Origin: an uncultured Clostridia bacterium
Lineage (GTDB): Bacteria; Bacillota; Clostridia; Oscillospirales; Acutalibacteraceae
DNA length: 7,450 nucleotides
Direction: 5' to 3'
Assembly: GCA_937897215.1 (NCBI GenBank)
Contig: CALCBQ010000007.1
Coordinates: forward strand, 1-7,450
Within the stretch, counting starts at the first letter, position 1, and every line of letters begins with the position of its first letter. Positions 1 to 5,515 of this stretch are shown piece after piece. The notes under the pieces were generated by a model. That model was not told the DNA's origin. It ran no database searches and saw only the letters and a list, made by a program, of their open reading frames with translations. Made by a program: the position numbers and the translations under genes.

Positions 1-25
1 ATTCATTAAGACCTGTCCATTTCAT
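1..25 (-). CDS. alaS: Alanyl-tRNA synthetase, N-terminal 8 codons only (partial, runs off left edge)
   Basis: On the minus strand an ATG at 25-23 opens a frame reading MKWTGLNE before the window ends. It has a good ribosome binding site (AGGAG at 38-34, 8 nt before the ATG) and a full-consensus promoter further upstream, so it is a real gene start. From memory of the family, clostridial alanyl-tRNA synthetases often begin M-K-x-x-G-L-N-E, followed by L/I-R-E-K/M-F; the visible residues fit that pattern. The enzyme charges tRNA-Ala in the cytoplasm. Only eight residues are visible, so the identity is recognition of a short motif; the presence of a leftward gene is more certain than its name. 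Confidence 0.68.
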
Positions 26-33
26 ACAGACTA

Positions 34-38
34 CTCCT
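34..38 (-). promoter_or_regulatory. Ribosome binding site of the leftward gene (alaS)
   Basis: AGGAG on the minus strand, 8 nt from the ATG at 25-23. The spacing is ideal and fixes the start of the partial gene at the left edge. Confidence 0.75.
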
Positions 39-61
39 ATTTTATAAAAATTATCTTATAA

Positions 62-90
62 ATTATACAATTATAAAGGAAATATGTCAA
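62..90 (-). promoter_or_regulatory. Consensus sigma-A promoter for alaS (leftward)
   Basis: On the minus strand TTGACA (90-85) is separated by exactly 17 nt from TATAAT (67-62). Both boxes match the housekeeping consensus perfectly. Initiation would fall near position 55, giving a leader of about 30 nt before the ATG at 25. That is too short for a T-box leader, which controls many aminoacyl-tRNA synthetase genes in Firmicutes. The -35 box lies directly over codons that would follow the ATG at 84 on the other strand, an argument against that ATG as a start. The box match is seen in the sequence; activity is inferred. Confidence 0.85.
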
Positions 91-99
91 TAAAAACTC

Positions 100-128
100 T
101 TGTTTTACAACAGATTTTCATTTATAAT
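100..128 (+). promoter_or_regulatory. Sigma-A promoter for the two-component operon (rightward)
   Basis: TTGTTT at 100-105 is followed after 17 nt by a perfect TATAAT at 123-128. The -35 box matches consensus only in its TTG, so basal strength is probably moderate. Initiation is expected near 135, downstream of the ATG at 84 and upstream of the GGGGAG ribosome binding site at 145-150. The two divergent promoters stand back to back with 9 bp between their -35 boxes (91-99), so a regulator bound there could affect both. Confidence 0.7.
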
Positions 129-144
129 GAAATCAGTATTATGT

Positions 145-150
145 GGGGAG
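145..150 (+). promoter_or_regulatory. Ribosome binding site that decides the kinase start (TTG at 159)
   Basis: GGGGAG at 145-150 stands 8 nt before an in-frame TTG at 159-161. The other in-frame candidates are weaker. ATG at 84 has only AGGA three bases away and lies upstream of the predicted transcript. ATG at 141 has no Shine-Dalgarno and would be almost leaderless. ATG at 171 is 20 nt from this site. Confidence 0.65.
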
Positions 151-158
151 TGAAAATT

Positions 159-2054
159 TTGAGCATAAAGATGCGTTCGAATATTATTTTAATTATTACG
201 GTTGTTATCACTATACTTGCAGTTGCATCTCCGTTCATAGCAGGCAGTATCAATCATACAAATTCGGGAACACCTGATATTTTAAACGGTAAAGCCGATT
301 TCAGAAATGCAAATTCAAATCACACCCTTTATCTTATGGGCGAATGGGAGTATTACAACAACACTCATATTATAAGCAACCGTGAAAATGTTACCTCTGT
401 AATCACTGAAATTCCCACTCCGATTGTCGAACCGATTACTTCTCTATCTAAGGCAGACGGATTTATTGCATCTTACAAAATTACAGTAACAAATCTCGAT
501 TATCAGAATGCCATTGTTTATGTGCCTCATTTTGCAGGTACTTACAGCGTATTTGTTAATGGAGTCAAGGTAACACAAAGCGGTACTTATGTTGACCAGA
601 AAGCGTATGCAAACCTTGACCTTATTGCGGGCGGAATCAATTTCAGCCCCGAAAATACATATGAAATTGTTATTGAAGTTACCTGCAATATGATGACTTC
701 ACTTTATATGACTCCTGTAATTTCCGATATTGATTATGTGATGACATTTGCAAAAATCGCACAAACTTTCCGTTCGTTCCTTGTGGGAGTTGTGCTTTTC
801 TGCGGACTTTTCATATTCTCATATTCCGCTAAAAAATCTTTCATTTTAAGTTCTAAATGGTTGCCTGTACTCTGTGTTTGTGTGGCAATCAGAATGATGA
901 TTTCAACAGAAGGTTACTCCGTTTTCTCATTCCTTTTCCCATACATAAACTATGAAAGTATGACACTTATAATCTGCGTTTCAACTTTCATTATTAAACT
1001 TGTTGCATTACTGTTCTATTCTGAAACACTCGACCTTAAAATCAACAAGAATGTTATTGCAGTTTTCTGTTTTGTGTTCTTATCCCTTTCACTGGTAGCA
1101 GCAGTGCTTCCTTACATTATTTTCAGCCCTTATTATTACATAATAATTCAGGCGTCTACTATTCCGCTGGACATTATTATTCTCAGTAACATTTGTAACT
1201 GTGTTGTTAGAAAAGTGCCTTATGCAAAGCTTTATCTTACGGGTTACATAACTATTCTTATAGGCACACTCGTTGACTGCTTCTATACAAATGGCGTTAT
1301 CAACTTTATGTCAAGTCAGTTTATGCCTATTTGCTTTACAATCTTTATTATTACCTTTGTTGTAATATATTTTGAAAAAATTTCAAGGATTTTCAATACT
1401 GCACTTAAAACTGCAGAAATCGAAAAAGAGCTTGAAATCGCAAATACATCTCTTATGATTTCACAAATTCAACCGCATTTCCTTTACAATGCGCTTAACA
1501 CTATAAAGTATCTCATTAAACGCGACCCGAAATCTGCAGAAAAAGCCGTTATTTCATTCTCACGCTATTTACGCGGAAATATGGATTCTATTACAAAAAA
1601 AGAACCAATTCCTTTTGCAGAAGAATTGGAGCATACAAAAAATTACTGTGATATTGAGTTGTTACGCTTTGGCGACAAGTTAAGCATCGTTTATGACACA
1701 CCAGTTAATAACTTTTCACTCCCTGCACTTTCAGTTCAACCGATTGTTGAGAATGCTATCAAACACGGTGTTACCAAAAAGCCAGAAGGTGGTACGGTTA
1801 CAGTTACAACAAGCGAAGATGAACATAATTATTTAATTAAAGTTCAAGACGATGGTGTTGGATTTGATGTAGATAACCCTGACCTTACACCAAGTGATAC
1901 TCACGCTCATATTGGTATTAACAATGTTCGTGAGCGACTTGAAAATATGGTAAATGCCACATTCACTATTGAAAGTCAGATTGATATAGGCACTTGCGTT
2001 ACGATTAAAATACCTAAAAAGGAGCCCGATATAAATGAAAATAATGATAGTTGA
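159..2054 (+). CDS. Membrane sensor histidine kinase, 7TMR-DISM / LytS-type
   Basis: Predicted autophosphorylating sensor that passes phosphate to the response regulator encoded next. Numbering is from the TTG at 159 (631 aa). Residues about 9-30 form a signal anchor or signal peptide. Residues 31-195 are an extracytoplasmic domain resembling the jelly-roll domains of 7TMR-DISM receptors (G-E-W-E-Y-Y near the start, F-V-N-G later). Seven hydrophobic segments follow at about 203-222, 232-250, 266-287, 298-322, 325-349, 356-376 and 386-406. A short helical linker leads to a His_kinase (PF06580-like) box QPHFLYN with the phosphoacceptor His440 (codon 1476-1478). The ATPase domain has an N box with Asn532 (VENAIKHG), a G1 box DDGVGFD and a second glycine box HIGINNVRERL. 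No catalytic motif is missing. The ligand cannot be read from the sequence; small molecules or carbohydrates are plausible by analogy. An ATG at 84 would add 25 residues, but the promoter layout argues against it. The 3' end overlaps the regulator gene by 20 nt. Confidence 0.93.
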   Translation: MSIKMRSNIILIITVVITILAVASPFIAGSINHTNSGTPDILNGKADFRNANSNHTLYLMGEWEYYNNTHIISNRENVTSVITEIPTPIVEPITSLSKADGFIASYKITVTNLDYQNAIVYVPHFAGTYSVFVNGVKVTQSGTYVDQKAYANLDLIAGGINFSPENTYEIVIEVTCNMMTSLYMTPVISDIDYVMTFAKIAQTFRSFLVGVVLFCGLFIFSYSAKKSFILSSKWLPVLCVCVAIRMMISTEGYSVFSFLFPYINYESMTLIICVSTFIIKLVALLFYSETLDLKINKNVIAVFCFVFLSLSLVAAVLPYIIFSPYYYIIIQASTIPLDIIILSNICNCVVRKVPYAKLYLTGYITILIGTLVDCFYTNGVINFMSSQFMPICFTIFIITFVVIYFEKISRIFNTALKTAEIEKELEIANTSLMISQIQPHFLYNALNTIKYLIKRDPKSAEKAVISFSRYLRGNMDSITKKEPIPFAEELEHTKNYCDIELLRFGDKLSIVYDTPVNNFSLPALSVQPIVENAIKHGVTKKPEGGTVTVTTSEDEHNYLIKVQDDGVGFDVDNPDLTPSDTHAHIGINNVRERLENMVNATFTIESQIDIGTCVTIKIPKKEPDINENNDS

Positions 2055-2850
2055 TGACGAAAAAATTGCATCAGAAGAACTTTATGATATATGTCTTTCT
2101 CATCCAAAAGTTAAAGAAGCAAATGTATTCAACAACCCTGCAGAAGCACTTTTCTTTATAAGTGAAAATCAAGATATTGACATTGCATTTCTTGACATTG
2201 AAATGCCAGTTATGACAGGTCTTGAGCTTGCAAAGAAAATCAATGAAATAAACAACTCAACTAAAATTGTTTTTGTTACGGGATTCAAAGAATACGCTTA
2301 TGATGCATTCAAAGTGAACGCTATCGGCTACATTCTTAAACCGTATGACGACGATACTGTTTTTCAAGAAATTGAAAAGGCAGATGCTTTCAAAAATGTA
2401 GTGTCGTCTAATGAAATTACAATTAAAACATTTGGGTATTTTGATATTTTTGTAAACCATAAGCCTGTATATTTTTCAAGTGCCAAAGCAAAAGAATTTA
2501 TGGCTTTACTTGTTGACCGTCAAGGCAGTTCAGTAAGCACAGAGCAAGCAGTTGCAGTACTCTGGCCCGACAGAAATTATGACGATAGTGTGCAGTCATT
2601 ATTCCGTAAAGTACTTCGCAGTTTGCGAAACTCATTATCTGACGCGGGTATTCTTGACATTTTGATTGACGAAAGAAATCAGCGTAGTATTGACACAACA
2701 AAATTCAAGTGTGATTATTACAAATTCATTCAGAATCCCCAAGAAAACCTTGAGTCATTCCACGGAGAATATATGACAGGTTACGCTTTTGCAAAACCTA
2801 CAGAACAAAAAATCAAGAATAAGTTTTATGAAATTAAAGGCGTAAATTGA
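2035..2850 (+). CDS. Response regulator, REC domain plus SARP-like winged-helix output
   Basis: Cytoplasmic partner of the upstream kinase and probably a transcription factor, 271 aa. Residues 1-115 are a complete receiver domain: acidic pair Asp7-Asp8, phosphoacceptor Asp54 in FLDIEMP, Thr82, the aromatic switch region around Tyr87-Tyr89, and Lys102 followed by Pro103. Residues about 127-205 form an OmpR/SARP-type winged helix (KTFGYFDIFVN strands, then a helix with EFMALLVDR and LWPDR). The C-terminal stretch, with CDYYKF and GEYMTGYAFA, resembles the beginning of the helical region that follows the winged helix in clostridial REC-SARP regulators; the long bacterial transcriptional activation domain is absent. 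LytS-type kinases usually pair with LytTR-output regulators, so this pairing is less common but known in clostridia. GGAG at 2021-2024 lies 10 nt before the ATG, inside the kinase gene, and the 20-nt overlap suggests translational coupling. Target genes are unknown. Confidence 0.92.
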   Translation: MKIMIVDDEKIASEELYDICLSHPKVKEANVFNNPAEALFFISENQDIDIAFLDIEMPVMTGLELAKKINEINNSTKIVFVTGFKEYAYDAFKVNAIGYILKPYDDDTVFQEIEKADAFKNVVSSNEITIKTFGYFDIFVNHKPVYFSSAKAKEFMALLVDRQGSSVSTEQAVAVLWPDRNYDDSVQSLFRKVLRSLRNSLSDAGILDILIDERNQRSIDTTKFKCDYYKFIQNPQENLESFHGEYMTGYAFAKPTEQKIKNKFYEIKGVN

Positions 2851-2851
2851 G

Positions 2852-2879
2852 TGCATAATGCAAAATGCAAAGTGCAAAA
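2852..2879 (+). repeat. Four-copy 7-bp tandem repeat (TGCAAAA type)
   Basis: Starting two bases after the regulator stop codon are four consecutive 7-bp units: TGCATAA, TGCAAAA, TGCAAAG and TGCAAAA. They fall between the stop and the terminator and are non-coding. Similar TGCA(A/T)AA runs are, from memory, common behind genes of clostridia; their role is unknown. Confidence 0.8.
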
Positions 2880-2886
2880 TGATATG

Positions 2887-2926
2887 ACAAAACCCCATTT
2901 TCAAATGAGAATGGGGTTTTGTGTTT
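2887..2926. terminator. Intrinsic terminator, probably bidirectional
   Basis: Thirteen perfect base pairs (ACAAAACCCCATT at 2887-2899 with AATGGGGTTTTGT at 2910-2922) extend through a T-G wobble and two further pairs to a four-base AAAT loop at 2903-2906. On the plus strand the stem ends in GGGGTTTTGTGTTT, a T-rich tail that suits termination of the two-component operon 37 nt after its stop. Read from the other strand it also gives GGGGTTTTGT, so it can end convergent fhs transcripts, for which I see no nearer terminator. Confidence 0.88.
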
Positions 2927-2935
2927 AATTACATA

Positions 2936-2961
2936 TTTTTGAGCAGATTTTTTCGTTAGAC
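2936..2961 (+). repeat. Direct repeat, copy 1
   Basis: Twenty-six bases running TTTTTGAGCAGA...CGTTAGAC. They recur 79 bp downstream with one substitution (C to T) and one fewer T. This copy also carries a 6-bp inverted repeat, TTGAGC (2939-2944) with GCTCAA (2963-2968), which the second copy lacks. Confidence 0.8.
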
Positions 2962-3014
2962 CGCTCAACAATAAATTGAATTATTTTTTTGCAAGACAAT
3001 CTAACATATATTTC

Positions 3015-3039
3015 TTTTTGAGTAGATTTTTCGTTAGAC
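3015..3039 (+). repeat. Direct repeat, copy 2
   Basis: Twenty-five bases running TTTTTGAGTAGA...CGTTAGAC, the second copy of the repeat at 2936-2961. Its GTTAGA (3033-3038) can pair with TCTAAC at 3000-3005. It leads directly into the imperfect palindrome at 3043-3088. Confidence 0.8.
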
Positions 3040-3042
3040 AAG

Positions 3043-3088
3043 GCGTGGCATCGAAGGAATATACCGATATTTCGAGATGGCACAACGC
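3043..3088. repeat. Imperfect palindrome behind fhs
   Basis: An interrupted stem-loop: GCGT (3043-3046) with ACGC (3085-3088), TCGA (3051-3054) with TCGA (3072-3075), and AATAT (3058-3062) with ATATT (3067-3071) around a four-base ACCG loop, with small bulges between. It lies 28 to 73 bases beyond the fhs stop codon and has no T-run on either side, so it is not a standard terminator. Together with the direct repeats it looks like part of a dispersed intergenic repeat element of roughly 180 bp (about 2936-3115). The surrounding frame is open without a start codon from 2943 to the TAG at 3117-3119, which I take as a by-product. Confidence 0.5.
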
Positions 3089-3115
3089 AGTATCACGGAA
3101 AATATGCCAAAAAGA

Positions 3116-4786
3116 TTAGAACAAGCCGTCGATTTTGCCGTCTGCATCTACATCAATCTTGTATGCAGCAGGTACTTTTGGAAGACCCGGCATTGTCATA
3201 ATGTCACCTGTAAGACAAACTATAAAGCCTGCACCTGCACTGAGTTTTACTTCGCGCACAGTCATTGTAAAGTTTTCAGGTTTACCAAGTTTTGTTGGGT
3301 CATCTGAAAGTGAATACTGTGTTTTTGCAACACATACAGGGAGTTTATCTTGACCAAGTGCTTCAATATCTTTAATTGCTTTTTCTGCAGCTGCTGTGAA
3401 GATTACACCGTCTGCACGGTAAATTTCTTTTGCGATTGTATTAAGTTTTTCTTTGATTGAGAGTTTTTCGTCATAAAGTGGATGGAAGTCTGCTTTGCCT
3501 TCGTCGATAACAGCACAAACCTTTTCTGCAAGGTCCATACCACCCTCGCCACCTTTTGCGAATACTTCAGCCAATGAAACAGGCACTTTCATTTCTTCAC
3601 AGAATTCTTTAATATAAGCAATTTCTGCATCTGTATCTGTATGGAATTTATTGATTGCAACAACTACAGGCACCTTGTATTTTCTCATATTTTCGATATG
3701 AGTTTTAAGGTTTACAATACCTTTTTTGAGTGCTTCTACATTTTCTTCTTGTAAATCTGCACGAGCCACGCCACCGTTATATTTAAGAGCACGAATTGTA
3801 GCAACAACTACGATACATTCAGGTTTAAGACCTGCATAACGGCACTTGATATCAAGGAATTTTTCAGCACCAAGGTCAGCACCGAAGCCTGCCTCTGTAA
3901 TACAGTAATCTGCAAGTTTAAGAGCAAGTTTTGTAGCAGTAACAGAGTTGCAGCCGTGAGCAATATTTGCGAATGGTCCACCGTGCATAATTGCAGGTGT
4001 ATTTTCAAGTGTCTGCACAAGGTTTGGCTTGATTGCATCTTTAAGAAGTGCTGCCATTGAGCCAACTGCATTAAGGTCGCGTGCGTAAACAGGCTCGTTA
4101 TCAAGAGTGTAAGCAACAAGAATGTTGCCAAGGCGTGTTTTTAAATCTTCAATGTCAGTTGCAAGGCAAAGAATAGCCATAATTTCACTTGCAACTGTAA
4201 TCATAAATCCGTCTTCACGAGGCACTCCGTTTACCTTACCACCAAGGCCTACGATAACATTACGAAGTGCACGGTCATTCATATCAAGACAACGCTTGAA
4301 GAGAATTCTTCTTTGGTCAATTTTAAGGTCGTTACCCTGCTGCATATGGTTATCGATAATAGCACAAAGAAGGTTATTTGCAGCAGTAATAGCGTGCATA
4401 TCGCCTGTAAAGTGCAAGTTAATGTCTTCCATAGGAATAACCTGTGAATATCCACCACCTGCAGCGCCACCTTTAACACCGAAAACAGGTCCCATTGATG
4501 GCTCACGAAGTGCGATACAAGCGTTTTTGCCGATTTTGTTCATTGCCTGACCAAGACCAACTGTAATAGTTGTTTTGCCCTCGCCTGCAGGAGTAGGGTT
4601 AATAGCAGTAACAAGAATAAGTTTTCCGTTTTCTCTGTCTGCATATTTTTTGTTAAGAGAAAGTGGAAGTTTTGCCTTGTACTTGCCATACATTTCAAGG
4701 TCATCGGCATCAATGTTAAGCTTTTTTGCAAATTCTGTGGTTGGTAAGCAAGGTGTTTGTTGTGCGATTTGAATGTCTGAAAGCAT
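3116..4786 (-). CDS. fhs: Formate--tetrahydrofolate ligase (10-formyl-THF synthetase)
   Basis: Cytoplasmic enzyme that joins formate to tetrahydrofolate using ATP, giving 10-formyl-THF for purines, formyl-Met-tRNA and serine/glycine exchange, or for the methyl branch of the acetyl-CoA pathway in acetogens. At 556 aa it is full length (family about 555-560). Visible motifs: the ATP-binding loop PTPAGEGKTT at residues 64-73, the REPSMGPVFGVKGGAAGGG block at 94-112, FTGD at 126-129 with HAITAANN just after, and the HGGPFANIAHGCNS block at 268-281. It ends normally in KIDGLF. The start is secure: AGGAGG at 4801-4796 lies 9 nt before the ATG. It is the last gene of the pflB-pflA-fhs run, 19 nt after the pflA stop, so it is probably co-transcribed with the formate-producing enzyme. 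Nothing in the window shows other Wood-Ljungdahl genes, so an anabolic role is the simplest reading. Confidence 0.98.
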   Translation of the reverse strand: MLSDIQIAQQTPCLPTTEFAKKLNIDADDLEMYGKYKAKLPLSLNKKYADRENGKLILVTAINPTPAGEGKTTITVGLGQAMNKIGKNACIALREPSMGPVFGVKGGAAGGGYSQVIPMEDINLHFTGDMHAITAANNLLCAIIDNHMQQGNDLKIDQRRILFKRCLDMNDRALRNVIVGLGGKVNGVPREDGFMITVASEIMAILCLATDIEDLKTRLGNILVAYTLDNEPVYARDLNAVGSMAALLKDAIKPNLVQTLENTPAIMHGGPFANIAHGCNSVTATKLALKLADYCITEAGFGADLGAEKFLDIKCRYAGLKPECIVVVATIRALKYNGGVARADLQEENVEALKKGIVNLKTHIENMRKYKVPVVVAINKFHTDTDAEIAYIKEFCEEMKVPVSLAEVFAKGGEGGMDLAEKVCAVIDEGKADFHPLYDEKLSIKEKLNTIAKEIYRADGVIFTAAAEKAIKDIEALGQDKLPVCVAKTQYSLSDDPTKLGKPENFTMTVREVKLSAGAGFIVCLTGDIMTMPGLPKVPAAYKIDVDADGKIDGLF

Positions 4787-4795
4787 AATAATTTC

Positions 4796-4801
4796 CCTCC
4801 T
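4796..4801 (-). promoter_or_regulatory. Ribosome binding site of fhs
   Basis: AGGAGG on the minus strand with a 9-nt spacer to the ATG at 4786, inside the 19-nt gap after pflA. A full-consensus site suggests that fhs is translated efficiently and independently of pflA. Confidence 0.85.
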
Positions 4802-4805
4802 GAAT

Positions 4806-5513
4806 TTATTTCAGTAATTTGTTTAACTTATTCATTGTTTCCTTTGTTGGTGTATCCATATTTCCGAAAGGAAACTCTATTTTCATACTGTCATATTTTG
4901 TCTGACAGATTTTTTTGAATGGTAAAAGTTCAACTTTATCAATACAAGGGTGTTTTTGCACTATTTCATTGAGTTTTTCAATGTTTTCTTCACTATCGTT
5001 AATTGTTGGAATAATTACTTGTCTTATTGTTGTTGAAATTTTGTTTTCGTTAAGATACTCTAAAAATTCCAACGGTTTTTCTAAACTGCAACCAACATTT
5101 TCAAAATAATCTGCGTCATTTGTATATTTTATATCAAGCAACACTCGGTCGGTTTCTGTGAGTAACTTTTTGATACTATCATTGAGAATACTGCCTGATG
5201 TATCAAGACAAGTATTTATACCGTTTTCGTGGCAGAGTTTAAATACTTCGTAACAGAAATCTGCCTGTAAAATTGGTTCGCCACCTGAAATGGTTATACC
5301 ACCTTTATCGCCGAAATATTCTTTGTATTTCTTTACTTTTTCAACGATTTCTTCGGCTGTAAACTGTTTTTCGCTTTTCATATCCCAAGTATCAGGGTTA
5401 TGGCAACATTTACAGCGAAGATTACACCCTTGAAGAAACACTACAAAGCGAAGTCCAGGACCATCAACTGTGCCAAGGGATTGTATTGAGTGAACTTGTC
5501 CAACAATACTCAT
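4806..5513 (-). CDS. pflA: Pyruvate formate-lyase activating enzyme (radical SAM)
   Basis: Iron-sulfur enzyme that reductively cleaves S-adenosylmethionine and abstracts a hydrogen from a glycine of PflB, turning the lyase on under anaerobic conditions. At 235 aa it is close to the usual length of about 245. The radical-SAM cluster motif CX3CX2C is Cys30, Cys34 and Cys37 (GCNLRCKCCHNPDTWD), preceded by the family signature TVDGPGLR near residues 15-22. GGEP at 77-80 is the SAM-binding motif. It lacks the extra ferredoxin-like cysteine clusters of glycerol or choline lyase activases, which supports a PflA role. The ATG at 5513 lies two bases after the pflB stop, with GAGG inside the pflB end 10 nt upstream, so the genes are probably translationally coupled. 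Confidence 0.97.
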   Translation of the reverse strand: MSIVGQVHSIQSLGTVDGPGLRFVVFLQGCNLRCKCCHNPDTWDMKSEKQFTAEEIVEKVKKYKEYFGDKGGITISGGEPILQADFCYEVFKLCHENGINTCLDTSGSILNDSIKKLLTETDRVLLDIKYTNDADYFENVGCSLEKPLEFLEYLNENKISTTIRQVIIPTINDSEENIEKLNEIVQKHPCIDKVELLPFKKICQTKYDSMKIEFPFGNMDTPTKETMNKLNKLLK

Positions 5514-5515
5514 AA

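Noticed and set aside
84..158. N-terminal extension of the kinase from ATG 84
   Set aside because: The predicted rightward transcript starts near 135, the stretch overlaps the alaS -35 box, and a better ribosome binding site serves TTG 159.
2257..2701. Minus-strand open frames inside the response regulator
   Set aside because: Antisense to a complete REC-winged-helix gene, with no start signals or recognisable domain.
2970..2990. AATAA/TTATT hairpin followed by a T-run
   Set aside because: The stem has only A-T pairs and no gene ends just before it on the plus strand; unlikely to stop transcription.
2943..3119. Start-less open frame (about 58 codons) on the plus strand
   Set aside because: It has no ATG, GTG or TTG with a ribosome binding site, sits in repeat DNA and runs into the fhs end; treated as a by-product of the repeat.
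3077..3307. Plus-strand open frame of 76 codons
   Set aside because: Most of it lies antisense to the end of fhs, it has no ribosome binding site, and its first part is repeat sequence.
3808..4772. Several open frames of 63-142 codons within fhs on both strands
   Set aside because: They overlap a full-length gene with intact motifs, have no ribosome binding sites and show low-complexity composition typical of shadow frames.
4787..4805. Riboswitch (for example tetrahydrofolate-type) before fhs
   Set aside because: The gap after pflA is only 19 nt and is taken up by the ribosome binding site.
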